Below, in pieces: positions 26,124 to 34,819 of a stretch of 64,000 nt of DNA. The position numbers and the translations under genes are program-made. Each line of letters begins with the position of its first letter. The first letter of the stretch is position 1. The DNA lies in the NCBI RefSeq assembly GCF_000426725.1, contig NZ_AUFX01000006.1, positions 62,001 through 126,000 on the forward strand, written 5' to 3'. Below the pieces are notes generated by a model that saw only the letters and a list, made by a program, of their open reading frames with translations, was not told the DNA's origin and did not search any database. Source of the DNA: Sporocytophaga myxococcoides DSM 11118. GTDB taxonomy: Bacteria > Bacteroidota > Bacteroidia > Cytophagales > Cytophagaceae.

Positions 26124-27587
26124 TTATTTTCCTAGTAGTTGAAATAATTCCTTTACTGTTTCTTTATCATCAAAAGGATGCTTTACTCCTTTAATTTCCT
26201 GGTAATTTTCATGACCTTTTCCTGCTACCAGAAGAATGTCATTTCCTCCTGCGAGAATTATAGCGGTCTTAATAGCTTCTTTCCTGTCTGGGATTACCAT
26301 CGTTTTTTTCTGATCTGTCAGGCTTACTCCTTTTTGCATTTGAGCAATAATGTCCATCGGATCTTCATTTCTCGGATTATCTGAAGTAAGAATAACCTTA
26401 TCACTAAGTTTACATGCAATATCAGCCATTACAGGTCTTTTTGCCGCATCTCTGTTTCCTCCACAACCAACAACAGTAATGATCTGCTCATTACCTTGTC
26501 TCAAATCCTGAATTGTTTCCAATACATTTTTTAACGCATCTGGCGTGTGCGCATAGTCAACTATAGCTGTTATTTTTTCTCTGGATACGATCTGTTCAAA
26601 ACGACCTTTAGCAGATTCAAGACTTGATAGCTCCTTCAATACTTCTTCACTGTCTTCCCCCAACAATACAGCAATGCCATATATTCCAAGAAGGTTATAT
26701 GCGTTGAAGCTACCGATCAGCTTAAACCAGACATCTTTGCGATCTATCTCCAGCTCAATTCCATGAAAGGTATTGGAAATAAGCTTTCCTTTGAAATCCG
26801 CCATGGTTTTAAGACCATAGGTTTGCTTTTTGGCTTTTGTATTCTGCATCATCACCATCCCTCTTTTGTCATCAGCATTAACCAATGCAAATGCTGTCGA
26901 AGGAAGGTTATCAAAAAACATTTTTTTAGCTTTTATATACTCTTCAAATGTCTTGTGATAATCAAGGTGATCATGCGTAATATTAGTAAATGCGCCTCCT
27001 GCAAATGTAAGTCCCGAGATACGATGCTGAACAACAGAATGCGAACTTACTTCCATAAAGCAATGTGTACATCCGGTTTCCACCATCTTATGCAGCAATT
27101 GATTTAGTGTCACTGCATCAGGAGTTGTATGTGTACTGGGTATTACCTCATCGTTGATTTTATTTTCAACTGTAGAAAGCAGACCTGCATTGTACCCAAG
27201 ACTTCTGAACAGTTTATGCAGAAGTGTAACTGTAGTAGTTTTACCATTTGTTCCAGTAACACCTACAAGACTCAATTTAGAAGATGGATTTCCAAAGAAA
27301 TTCGATGAAACGATCCCAAGAGCTTCACTGCTGTCCTTCACCACTATATAGGTAATTCCATCGCGCAAAAGGGAAGGCATCTCTTCACATATGATAGCAC
27401 TTGCTCCTTTGTCAATTGCTATATCAATGAACTGATGACCATCTGCCTGAGTACCTTTTACAGCAACAAAGAGAGTTTTCTCTTTTACCGTGCGGGAATC
27501 CATGGTTATATAACCAATCTCAGTATCCGTAATTCCGGAAACAGAGACAAGTGATACCTTGTAGAGTATGTCTTTTAAAATAGCCAT
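26124..27587 (-). CDS. murE: UDP-MurNAc-tripeptide synthetase MurE
   Basis: This 487-residue Mur ligase adds the third stem-peptide residue. The ATP loop is VGVTGTNGKTTTVTLL, and NITHDHLDYHKTFEEY carries the carbamylated-lysine region. The C-terminal motif TSDNPRNEDP contains DNPR, the signature for meso-diaminopimelate as substrate, in line with Gram-negative walls. Its ATG shares one base with the TAA of ftsI (TAATG), indicating coupling. Confidence 0.97.
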   Translation of the reverse strand: MAILKDILYKVSLVSVSGITDTEIGYITMDSRTVKEKTLFVAVKGTQADGHQFIDIAIDKGASAIICEEMPSLLRDGITYIVVKDSSEALGIVSSNFFGNPSSKLSLVGVTGTNGKTTTVTLLHKLFRSLGYNAGLLSTVENKINDEVIPSTHTTPDAVTLNQLLHKMVETGCTHCFMEVSSHSVVQHRISGLTFAGGAFTNITHDHLDYHKTFEEYIKAKKMFFDNLPSTAFALVNADDKRGMVMMQNTKAKKQTYGLKTMADFKGKLISNTFHGIELEIDRKDVWFKLIGSFNAYNLLGIYGIAVLLGEDSEEVLKELSSLESAKGRFEQIVSREKITAIVDYAHTPDALKNVLETIQDLRQGNEQIITVVGCGGNRDAAKRPVMADIACKLSDKVILTSDNPRNEDPMDIIAQMQKGVSLTDQKKTMVIPDRKEAIKTAIILAGGNDILLVAGKGHENYQEIKGVKHPFDDKETVKELFQLLGK

Positions 27588-29689
27588 TATTCAAGTTCGA
27601 TATAAATGGTACTACCTTTAACAATTCTGGCTCCCGGGGGCATTGATTGTCTGGTCACCCTTCCATGCCCTACATGTCTAACCCTCAATCCGGCATTTTC
27701 AAAAACATAATATGCATCTCTCAACGTTAGGCCCATCCCGTCCGGAACAGCTCCTTGCACCAATTCCTTCTGCTGCCACATCACAGCATTGTTTACAGCT
27801 TTAGCCATAACCCACTCATCAGCTTCTTTGAAAGAGTGGTTGGAAATTCCTAACTCGTTGCACAAGTAATTCAGATCTTCATGATAACCACCCTTGATAA
27901 CAGGGAAAACTCCAATCTCCGGACTTACTTTACTCCTTGCAATAGGTTGGTGTAAATCAAGATCAGTAGCATAAATTTTATCTGCTACTTCCTTAAAAAC
28001 AGGAGCGGCAACGTCGCTTCCGTATTTTTTATATCCCTTAGGACTATCGATAACAACAATGCAACTGTATTTAGGTTTATCTGCTGGGAAATATCCGGCA
28101 AAAGAGCAATAATAATCCTTTATATATTGACCATTCTTAATTTTCTGAGCAGTACCGGTCTTTCCGGCAATCTTATAGATTGTATTGTTGATATTATTTG
28201 CAGTTCCTCTTTCAACCACTCCCTCCAGCATTTTTTTAACTTTAGCGAGTGTGTTATCCGAACATATTTTTTCCCTTACAACTTCAGTCTCATAAGCCTG
28301 CAAAGTCTTGTCCGCCAATTTTGTTTCTTTAACAATTATCGGCTTTATCATCTTACCATTGTTTGCTACCGCATTATACAACATAAGCGTTTGCAATGGA
28401 GATATTTTTAATTCATATCCTATTGACATCCATGGAAGGGAAATTCCGCTCCAACTTCTGTCTGTTGGCTTTTTAATAAAAGGTTTAGCTTCTCCATGCA
28501 TTTGAAATCCTATTGGATCTGCTAATCCTAATGAATGGATATAATCAATGTACTTTTGAGGATTAAGACCGAAATGTTCGTTCACCTTTCTGCTTATCCC
28601 TATGTTTGAAGATTTTTCAAAAGCCTCCTGAAAAGTTATTGTTCCATAACCTTCAGGTTTTGAATCGGTCATCAACCTATCGTAGAACTCGAAAGTACCG
28701 GTTCCTGTTTCGACACTGTCTTCCAACTCAATATTGGAGTCCTCAAACAAAGCAATTACAGAAGCTAATTTGAATGTTGACCCTGGATCAGTCAACCCTT
28801 GGTTTCCAACTGCATAATTATAATTCTCTGCATAAACACCAGGTGCTTGTTTCCCCAAATTAGCGATAGCTTTGATTTCACCGGTTGCCACTTCCATCAA
28901 TACCACACAGCCATAATCAGCATCGTGTGCAGTAAGGTGTCTCAATAAAGAAGACTCGGCAACATCCTGCATGTTGATATTGATTGTAGTCTGAATATCT
29001 ATCCCTTGCTTAGGTCTGACTTCGGATTCATCGTGCATTGGTTTCCACACTCCACCGGCAATTTTCATAAACAACGCCTCTCCGTCAGTTCCTCCAAGAT
29101 CCCTATGGAATGAATATTCCAGACCAGCTCCCTTATTGTCTTCATTGATAAAACCAACAGTTCTCATAGCCAGGTAAGAAAAGGGTCTGAATCTTTTATC
29201 TACCTTTTCAAATATTACCCCACCTTTTGATCTCCCTTCCCTGAAAATAGGCCAATTAGCCATTTCTTTTTTTGCCTGGAAATTGATCATCTTTCTGTTT
29301 ATAACCAGATATTGCTTATGACTCGCTCTGGCATCCTGAATTTTTCTTTTGTATTCCAGACTTGACTTATCCTTGAAAAAAGCAGAAAGAAATCTTGAAA
29401 GAGAATCTATTCCATTTTTGAATACTTTATCATCCGCAATCCTTGGATCTATGGCGACTTTATAAAAAGGCAATGAAGTAGCAAGCAAGCTCCCGTTATC
29501 TGAATAGATATTTCCTCTTGTTGCTTTTACTTTTCTGAATTGCACTAGATTTTCGACGGCAAGCTTTCTCCACTTATCCCCGTCAACAAACTGGATATAT
29601 AAAATTTTTCCGATGATAGCGAATGAGAATAACAGAATGACAAGAAATGCCACTCTTACTCTCAATACTATGGATCTTTTAATATTCAC
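27587..29689 (-). CDS. ftsI: Septal transpeptidase FtsI (PBP3) with PASTA domain
   Basis: The 700-residue class B penicillin-binding protein has one N-terminal membrane segment (VAFLVILLFSFAIIGKIL) and a dimerisation domain. Its transpeptidase domain carries the catalytic motifs GSTFKLAS (SxxK), KSSNIG (SxN) and AGKTGTAQ (KTG). The last ~50 residues (MGLTLRDAYYVFENAGLRV ... GSTIYIELE) form one PASTA domain, as in other Bacteroidota FtsI proteins. The start is GTG (29687-29689), with no ATG nearby, and it overlaps ftsL by 11 nt. It cross-links septal peptidoglycan with FtsW. Confidence 0.96.
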   Translation of the reverse strand: MNIKRSIVLRVRVAFLVILLFSFAIIGKILYIQFVDGDKWRKLAVENLVQFRKVKATRGNIYSDNGSLLATSLPFYKVAIDPRIADDKVFKNGIDSLSRFLSAFFKDKSSLEYKRKIQDARASHKQYLVINRKMINFQAKKEMANWPIFREGRSKGGVIFEKVDKRFRPFSYLAMRTVGFINEDNKGAGLEYSFHRDLGGTDGEALFMKIAGGVWKPMHDESEVRPKQGIDIQTTININMQDVAESSLLRHLTAHDADYGCVVLMEVATGEIKAIANLGKQAPGVYAENYNYAVGNQGLTDPGSTFKLASVIALFEDSNIELEDSVETGTGTFEFYDRLMTDSKPEGYGTITFQEAFEKSSNIGISRKVNEHFGLNPQKYIDYIHSLGLADPIGFQMHGEAKPFIKKPTDRSWSGISLPWMSIGYELKISPLQTLMLYNAVANNGKMIKPIIVKETKLADKTLQAYETEVVREKICSDNTLAKVKKMLEGVVERGTANNINNTIYKIAGKTGTAQKIKNGQYIKDYYCSFAGYFPADKPKYSCIVVIDSPKGYKKYGSDVAAPVFKEVADKIYATDLDLHQPIARSKVSPEIGVFPVIKGGYHEDLNYLCNELGISNHSFKEADEWVMAKAVNNAVMWQQKELVQGAVPDGMGLTLRDAYYVFENAGLRVRHVGHGRVTRQSMPPGARIVKGSTIYIELE

Positions 29690-30056
29690 CGTCTTTTAAA
29701 ATAATTTTATATGGTGGTACTGAACTTTCTTCTAATCCTATCTGACTTACCTTTTTCGCAACTTCTGACTGTTTGCTGTAATACATTAAGTCAGCCTTCA
29801 ATGTGGTATAATCAGCTCTAAGATCATCTACTTCTGCCTTCAGCTTTCCCATTCGTCTTACTGTCTTGTCCGAATAGTGCGTATTACCGATGTAGAAAAT
29901 GATTATACCAGTTATATAAAGTACATATGGCAGATATTTTACAGGTAAGCCCTCCTCAAAAATCTTATCAATCTTGATGGCATTGCCCATCATAGAAAAC
30001 AGATTTTTCTTTTCTTCCCTTTGCTGATTCTGTTGTTTAGGAGTATTTTCTGCCAT
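29679..30056 (-). CDS. ftsL: FtsL-like divisome protein
   Basis: The 125-residue small bitopic protein has a Gln/Lys-rich cytoplasmic head, one membrane segment (LPYVLYITGIIIFYIGN) and a short periplasmic coiled coil (RRMGKLKAEVDDLRADYTTL). This is the FtsL architecture, which links FtsW-FtsI to the rest of the divisome. The sequence itself is not strongly conserved; the call rests on topology and position between rsmH and ftsI. The ATG at 30054-30056 is one nt after the rsmH stop. An upstream in-frame TTG is less likely. Confidence 0.85.
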   Translation of the reverse strand: MAENTPKQQNQQREEKKNLFSMMGNAIKIDKIFEEGLPVKYLPYVLYITGIIIFYIGNTHYSDKTVRRMGKLKAEVDDLRADYTTLKADLMYYSKQSEVAKKVSQIGLEESSVPPYKIILKDGEY

Positions 30057-30057
30057 C

Positions 30058-30960
30058 TTATAATTTTTCAGCAATTCTTAACTTAGCACTTCTCGCCCTT
30101 GGGTTAGCCTTGATTTCTTCTTCTCCAGCTTCCAAAGGTTTTTTATTTACTGCCTCTAAAGGTCTTTCAAAATTTCCGTAGATGTCTTTTTCCACATCAC
30201 CGTAGAATTTACCTTTAGCGATATAATTCTTTACAAGTCTGTCTTCCAGAGAATGATAAGACATGATTACCAGTCTTCCGCCTTTATTTAACACCTCTCC
30301 TGTTTGAGTAAGCACCTCTTCCAACACTTTCAACTCTTCATTGACTTCTATTCTCAATGCCTGGAATACCTGAGCTGAATATTTGAAATCCGCACCGCGA
30401 GGCGCTATTGGTTTTAAAATAGAAATCAGTTCTCCGGTAGTTTCAATCTTCCCTCTGTTTCTTGCCTGGATAATAGCATTAGCCAGGGTTTTTGCATTCT
30501 TCACTTCACCATACATTCCGAATATCTTGTGTAACTGATCTTCGGTATAAGTTCTCAGAATATCCTTTGCTGTTACTGGTGATTGCTGATCCATTCTCAT
30601 GTCCAGTTCAGCATCAAAACGGGTGGAAAATCCTCTTGTACCCTCATCGATCTGATGAGAAGAGATTCCCAGATCTCCAAGAATACCGTCAACTTTAGTG
30701 ACTCCATGCAGCTTTAAATATCTTTTCAGATATCTGAAGTTTGCGTCTATAAATGTGAAAGAACTACTTGTTATTTCTTCAGCATTTTTTCTGGCATCTG
30801 GATCCTGATCAAAGGAATACAAATGCCCGGTTGTCAAATGCTTCAAAATCTCTTTTGAATGCCCTCCACCACCAAATGTCAGATCTACATAAATACCATC
30901 TGGTTTTATATTCAATCCTTCTACACACTCTTTCAGTAAAACCGGAACGTGGTATGCCAT
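30058..30960 (-). CDS. rsmH: 16S rRNA (cytosine-N4) methyltransferase RsmH
   Basis: This 300-residue SAM-dependent enzyme, formerly MraW, methylates C1402 of 16S rRNA. The N-terminus MAYHVPVLLKECVEGL and the SAM loop YVDLTFGGGGHSKEIL are diagnostic. GILGDLGISSHQIDEGTRGF and the C-terminal NPRARSAKLRIAEK complete the pattern. It is the second gene of the dcw operon, nine nt after mraZ. Confidence 0.97.
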   Translation of the reverse strand: MAYHVPVLLKECVEGLNIKPDGIYVDLTFGGGGHSKEILKHLTTGHLYSFDQDPDARKNAEEITSSSFTFIDANFRYLKRYLKLHGVTKVDGILGDLGISSHQIDEGTRGFSTRFDAELDMRMDQQSPVTAKDILRTYTEDQLHKIFGMYGEVKNAKTLANAIIQARNRGKIETTGELISILKPIAPRGADFKYSAQVFQALRIEVNEELKVLEEVLTQTGEVLNKGGRLVIMSYHSLEDRLVKNYIAKGKFYGDVEKDIYGNFERPLEAVNKKPLEAGEEEIKANPRARSAKLRIAEKL

Positions 30961-30969
30961 TCTAATTCT

Positions 30970-31437
30970 TTATTTTTTGTCTGCCTGATCTGGCTCATTG
31001 CCCAGGTATTTTTCTGCAAGCTTTGCAAACTCCTGTTGATCTTTAATCAGGAATTTTTCATACAAATCAGGATTCCATAGTTCGATCCTGTTTCCCAAAC
31101 CAACGACTATCACGTCTTTGTCTATCTGGGCATGTCGCAGCAAGGGCTTTGGAATCAGAAACCTCCCATTGTTATCCAGCTCCACTTCCGAGTTTCCTCT
31201 AAAAAAATTTCTTTGGAAATTCCTGTACTCTTCATTGAACTCATTGAGTCCCGATACTTTTGAGAATACTTTTTTCCATTCATTCATCGGGTAAACAACA
31301 AGACAAGGTTCAAATCCTCGGGTAATGACAATACTATTCTCTGAAGCCTCTGGCAGATTGGCTTTTATGCGTGCCGGAAGGACAAGGCGTCCTTTGGCGT
31401 CCATCTTACAGTCATACTCACTCGAGAAATAGGACAT
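30970..31437 (-). CDS. mraZ: Transcriptional regulator MraZ
   Basis: The 155-residue protein has two SpoVT-AbrB-like halves, each with the MraZ DxKGR-type motif: CKMDAKGRLVLPARIK near residue 10 and VELDNNGRFLIPKPLL near residue 85. MraZ forms ring oligomers that bind tandem repeats upstream of its own gene and control the dcw operon. Three tandem 10-bp repeats lie 61-90 nt upstream of its start codon. It is the first gene of the operon. Confidence 0.96.
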   Translation of the reverse strand: MSYFSSEYDCKMDAKGRLVLPARIKANLPEASENSIVITRGFEPCLVVYPMNEWKKVFSKVSGLNEFNEEYRNFQRNFFRGNSEVELDNNGRFLIPKPLLRHAQIDKDVIVVGLGNRIELWNPDLYEKFLIKDQQEFAKLAEKYLGNEPDQADKK

Positions 31438-31470
31438 TTATTATCGGGATTAGTCTAGAATCACCCTATA

Positions 31471-31501
31471 CAAATATAGAAAAGAAATTTCCAAAATCAA
31501 C
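31471..31501 (-). promoter_or_regulatory. Promoter of the dcw operon
   Basis: On the minus strand a perfect Bacteroidota -7 element TATATTTG lies at 31478-31471. Nineteen nt upstream stands GTTG (31501-31498), one base off the TTTG of the -33 element. Transcription would start near 31465, about 28 nt before the mraZ ATG. The -33 position is part of the innermost MraZ-type repeat. Confidence 0.65.
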
Positions 31502-31527
31502 CACTTCCTACCACTTCAAACCACTTT
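31498..31527 (-). promoter_or_regulatory. MraZ operator: three tandem 10-bp repeats
   Basis: Read on the minus strand there are three contiguous decamers: AAAGTGGTTT (31527-31518), GAAGTGGTAG (31517-31508) and GAAGTGGTTG (31507-31498). The shared core is AAGTGG at exact 10-bp spacing. This matches the known style of MraZ operators (multiple G/T-rich repeats one helical turn apart; AAAGTG-type boxes are known from mycoplasmas). They overlap the -33 position of the mraZ promoter, so bound MraZ would be expected to hinder RNA polymerase. Confidence 0.8.
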
Positions 31528-31701
31528 GTGGATAAATTACCCCATAATCCACCATTTTGTTACACTTTTACACAAAAATCGACCAGTTTTTTTGAAACCT
31601 TTTTCGAAATCAAGCCAACAAAAGGAAGGCAAAACGAATATAATCACCTAAAAACCAATACAATAAATAGAAAATAACTTGAAAAGGAGGAGAAAATCGA
31701 A

Positions 31702-31734
31702 AAAGTGGGCGAAAATGGGAGATTCTTCCACTTT
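31702..31734. promoter_or_regulatory. Second cluster of MraZ-like decamers
   Basis: Plus-strand decamers AAAGTGGGCG (31702-31711) and AAAATGGGAG (31712-31721) are contiguous. A minus-strand decamer AAAGTGGAAG occupies 31734-31725. The cluster lies immediately upstream of, and touches, the -33 element of the divergent promoter. The resemblance to the mraZ operator is by eye. Confidence 0.5.
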
Positions 31735-31763
31735 TGGATCAGTTTATAGCCAATGTAATTTTG
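31733..31763 (+). promoter_or_regulatory. Promoter of the divergent secreted-protein gene
   Basis: A perfect TTTG (31733-31736), a spacer of 19 nt, and a perfect TAATTTTG (31756-31763) form a consensus Bacteroidota promoter on the plus strand. A second -7-like box, TATTTTTG, follows at 31764-31771. Transcription would begin near 31770, about 60 nt before the ATG at 31832. Confidence 0.75.
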
Positions 31764-31774
31764 TATTTTTGAAA

Positions 31775-31794
31775 GAAGTGGAGAGAAGTGAGAT
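31775..31794 (+). promoter_or_regulatory. MraZ-like decamer pair in the leader
   Basis: GAAGTGGAGA (31775-31784) and GAAGTGAGAT (31785-31794) repeat the AAGTG core at 10-bp spacing, just downstream of the predicted transcription start of the secreted-protein gene. A protein bound here could block elongation or initiation. Confidence 0.5.
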
Positions 31795-31831
31795 CTTCTT
31801 CTTCATTTTCATAAAAAAATTAAAATTCTAA

Positions 31832-32425
31832 ATGCTTTTAAAGAGATTCATTATCATCCTATTCTTTTCAGGTATATCAAATTCCATGTTTGCCCAACTG
31901 CTAATGGAAAGAAATTACCGTTGGGGAGAAATGATCACTCAAAAGGATACGATTCAATGCTATTTGGAAGAAAAGGAAAACAAATATTCAAATAAAGTAA
32001 GATACAAACTAAAGTTGGATGATAATAGACCGTTAAAAATCAAATCCGCAAACATCCTCCAAATTAAATTCAACGGTGGGGAAATTTATGATAGAATAAA
32101 TAATGTACAAAATGAATTCGTTCTTTTAAAAAGACTTGCGGGTGGACCTGTGAGGCTATACAAAGAAAATTTGAGTAACGATACTTCTACAACATTGACA
32201 ATGGGAGGTACCATGATATATGCGAGGCCTACACCTGATTTTTACTATTTGGTCAAATATGATCAGATCTATATAATGTCAAGACTAACATTCAGAGAAT
32301 CGCTAAAAAAAATATTTACTAATAATCCTGAATTTGAAAAACTCATTGATGAAATAAAATATAGAGAATTTATTAATAACATTGAAGAAATTGTAAACGA
32401 CTATAACAAGAAGGCTTCCAATTAA
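31832..32425 (+). CDS. Secreted uncharacterised protein, first of two tandem paralogs
   Basis: The 197-residue protein has a signal peptide (first ~21 residues, ending MFAQ). The mature part contains GEMITQKDTIQCYLEEKE, VRYKLKLDDNRPLKIKSANI and, near the end, LKKIFTNNPEFEKLI. The same blocks occur in the next gene, so the two are paralogs. The G-x-I-x-T-x-x-D-T-I pattern is common in secreted or periplasmic proteins of this phylum whose function is unknown. Transcription starts from a consensus promoter divergent from mraZ and flanked by AAGTG boxes. Confidence 0.7.
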   Translation: MLLKRFIIILFFSGISNSMFAQLLMERNYRWGEMITQKDTIQCYLEEKENKYSNKVRYKLKLDDNRPLKIKSANILQIKFNGGEIYDRINNVQNEFVLLKRLAGGPVRLYKENLSNDTSTTLTMGGTMIYARPTPDFYYLVKYDQIYIMSRLTFRESLKKIFTNNPEFEKLIDEIKYREFINNIEEIVNDYNKKASN

Positions 32426-32477
32426 TTGTTTCAATTGCAAATATCCAATTCTTTCAAATTGTATTCATTCAACTTAA

Positions 32478-33113
32478 ATGAACCTCACAAAACTAACAAC
32501 TATTCTACTAATACTTGCTTCTATAAATTTATCTGCTCAATCAGAAAAACACTTAAATGAAGAAATCCAATCTTCCGAATACAAGCCTGGGAAGATTGTT
32601 ACTCTGAAGGACACAATTAAGTGCTTTATAATGGACAGAGAAAATGACTATTATTTTAATAACAATGTAAAATACAAACTACAAATAAGCGATTCCAAAT
32701 CATTAAAGATAAAATCTAGAGACATTCTCCATCTGGAACTTGATGGCAATGACCCTTTTGACAGACTTCCATATGGTCCCTTATCATACCTGATGGTTAA
32801 ACTTGTTGATGGTGATGTAAAACTTTATGAAACAGCGATAGATGGCTTTGATGACTATGGAACCTATAGTAATGGAGGCATGAACACTACCAATAATCCT
32901 AATCTTGACAGATTTTTTCTTGTGAGAGAATCTTTAATAATCAAAGTTTCGAGAAGAATGTCAAGTGCAGATATAAAGAAAATATTCCCGGATAACAATG
33001 AGTTCCTTAAGCAATTTGAGAAGATGGATTTTCAGCAATTTTTAAAAAATATAAAGGAATTGGTTATAAATTATAATAATTCAATAAAAAATAAGGGAAA
33101 CGAAAACAAGTAA
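32478..33113 (+). CDS. Secreted uncharacterised protein, second tandem paralog
   Basis: The 211-residue protein has a signal peptide (ending LSAQ) and shares blocks with the previous gene: GKIVTLKDTIKCFIMDREN, VKYKLQISDSKSLKIKSRDI and IKKIFPDNNEFLKQF. The spacing between blocks is similar except for an Asp/Gly/Asn-rich insert near residue 120. The gene starts 52 nt after the first and has no terminator between, so they are probably one transcript. Function unknown. Confidence 0.7.
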   Translation: MNLTKLTTILLILASINLSAQSEKHLNEEIQSSEYKPGKIVTLKDTIKCFIMDRENDYYFNNNVKYKLQISDSKSLKIKSRDILHLELDGNDPFDRLPYGPLSYLMVKLVDGDVKLYETAIDGFDDYGTYSNGGMNTTNNPNLDRFFLVRESLIIKVSRRMSSADIKKIFPDNNEFLKQFEKMDFQQFLKNIKELVINYNNSIKNKGNENK

Positions 33114-33159
33114 TGAATGTATAAATTAAGCTTTAAATTTAAAGAGATCTGATAAGATA

Positions 33160-33930
33160 TTAAGAGTCTATAAGATGAGAGTTTGTTGGTAGAATTTCAC
33201 TTTGTGCTGTTTCAGGATCAGACTTTATTGAAAGATTATATTGGCCTGTCAAGGCATTGTACATCACTTTAAAAAGCTCTGCTAGTGTCAAAAAGTAATG
33301 ATAAAACTTAACGCTACTTTTTCTATCTGCACTCTTCCAGGTAATAGGTAATTCTTTTATTCCTAGATTTAATTTTCTAGCCAGGAATAAAATTTCAAAG
33401 TCAAACCCAAACCCTTTAAGCTTTTGCCTGCTGAAAAGCCTTTTAGCAGGTTTATTTAAAAATAATTTAAAACCGCATTGACTGTCATGTATTCCGGGCA
33501 CCAAGATTTGGATAAACAGATTTCCAATTTTTCCAAGTATAACTTTAATAAATGAATTGTTAACATTCGATTCATTAAGACCACGTGACCCAATTATAAT
33601 AGGCGTTTCAGGAGATAAAAATTGTTTTAATTTAATAAACTCAATTATAGGAACAGAAAGATCGGCATCTGTCAAAAGTATTAAATCCCCTTTAGCAGCC
33701 AGCATGCCGGTTTTAACAGCCATGCCCTTTCCTTGATTTATTCCTAATTTTATTACCTCAACGTTATTATAACCACATTCAATAATAAGCTCAACTGAAT
33801 TATCTGAACTTCCATCATCAACAATAATTATCTCCAATTCTTCTGCCTTGAAAAAAGAATTAATTGTAGAAATCGTTTCTACAATATTTTTGGATTCGTT
33901 GAAAACAGGAATAACTACAGAAATCTTCAT
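33160..33930 (-). CDS. Family 2 glycosyltransferase, dolichyl/polyprenyl-phosphate type
   Basis: The 256-residue GT-A enzyme has the GT2 start ISVVIPVFNESKNIVET, the metal-site region LEIIIVDDGSSDNS, and LLTDADLSVPI with the DAD-type acidic motif. The later block HDSQCGFKLF and the segment KGFGFDFEILFLARK match polyprenyl-phosphate sugar transferases such as dolichyl-phosphate glucosyltransferases. No long C-terminal membrane region is present. It follows the methyltransferase gene by three nt, so the two act together, probably in surface glycan or glycolipid formation. Confidence 0.85.
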   Translation of the reverse strand: MKISVVIPVFNESKNIVETISTINSFFKAEELEIIIVDDGSSDNSVELIIECGYNNVEVIKLGINQGKGMAVKTGMLAAKGDLILLTDADLSVPIIEFIKLKQFLSPETPIIIGSRGLNESNVNNSFIKVILGKIGNLFIQILVPGIHDSQCGFKLFLNKPAKRLFSRQKLKGFGFDFEILFLARKLNLGIKELPITWKSADRKSSVKFYHYFLTLAELFKVMYNALTGQYNLSIKSDPETAQSEILPTNSHLIDS

Positions 33931-33933
33931 AAA

Positions 33934-34692
33934 TTATTTTTTCAATCTGCCCTTTGCAACACAGGTCAAACCAAATAGTTTATTATTGGAAAAAAGAGAA
34001 TTTTCCAGAGAAAAGTATTTAATCAAAAAATTATTGGCTAATGGAAATAAGGGCTTCATATCACTTTCAGCCTCTCCTGAATTTTTGGTTAATTTCCTCT
34101 TCAAAAAAGCTGCAGGATAAAGACTTCCAAAAATATAATGTACTCCAAAGACTTCCTGATCCGCCACTAATTTACTCAAGCTTTCAACAGTATATCTGCG
34201 ATAATGTCCAAGATAAACATCATGACCAGACCATATATTTTCAAATGCAGGAACTGTAATAAAAAAATAGTTATTACATCCCTCACATCTGCTAACTATT
34301 TCCTTAAAAAACGTTTCATCATTTTCAATGTGTTCCAAAACATCCATCAAGATGACTATTGTATTTGAAATACGTTCAGGTAGATTAACTATCCGTTTAA
34401 TCCTAGAACCAATACATGCTTGAATATCTTCCTCTGAATACCCAATATCACACTGAATCACATCTTCAACTCTATTCCCAAAATGTTCGGCAATTTCATT
34501 TGAGAAAAAACCGGAACCGGAACCTATATCAAGAATATTCATCCCCTTCTCTTTATTAACAATCTTTTCCACGAAAGTTAGGAGGGGCTTTTTCTTAGTT
34601 TGATAATACCAATGCTGATTTTGATCGATTCCGGAATTGAGTTCTTTTAGGTCCATTCTATAAAAATAGCTTATAAAAAAATTTATTCCCAT
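33934..34692 (-). CDS. SAM-dependent methyltransferase
   Basis: The protein has a class I methyltransferase core: MNILDIGSGSGFFSNEIAE (SAM motif I) near residue 60, then VILMDVLEHIENDETFF (motif around the acidic/aromatic post-II region). The C-terminal region GHYRRYTVESLSKLV is typical of methyltransferases that lie beside GT2 genes. Two starts are possible: ATG at 34690-34692 (252 residues) or ATG at 34654-34656 (240 residues, which removes a hydrophobic head). The second looks more natural. It forms a tight pair with the downstream GT2 gene. Confidence 0.75.
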   Translation of the reverse strand: MGINFFISYFYRMDLKELNSGIDQNQHWYYQTKKKPLLTFVEKIVNKEKGMNILDIGSGSGFFSNEIAEHFGNRVEDVIQCDIGYSEEDIQACIGSRIKRIVNLPERISNTIVILMDVLEHIENDETFFKEIVSRCEGCNNYFFITVPAFENIWSGHDVYLGHYRRYTVESLSKLVADQEVFGVHYIFGSLYPAAFLKRKLTKNSGEAESDMKPLFPLANNFLIKYFSLENSLFSNNKLFGLTCVAKGRLKK

Positions 34693-34819
34693 AATTTTTA
34701 AATATTTTTGATATTAAATAGGAAAAAATTCACATATGCCTACGATCATACTTTTCTGATAAAGTTTATAAATAACTTATTTCTATATATTTAATATTAA
34801 AATATCACATTACAATTCA

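Noticed and set aside
31498-31527. Tandem short repeats as a CRISPR array
   Set aside because: The units are contiguous 10-mers without spacers, only three in number, and placed at the mraZ promoter; they fit an MraZ operator.
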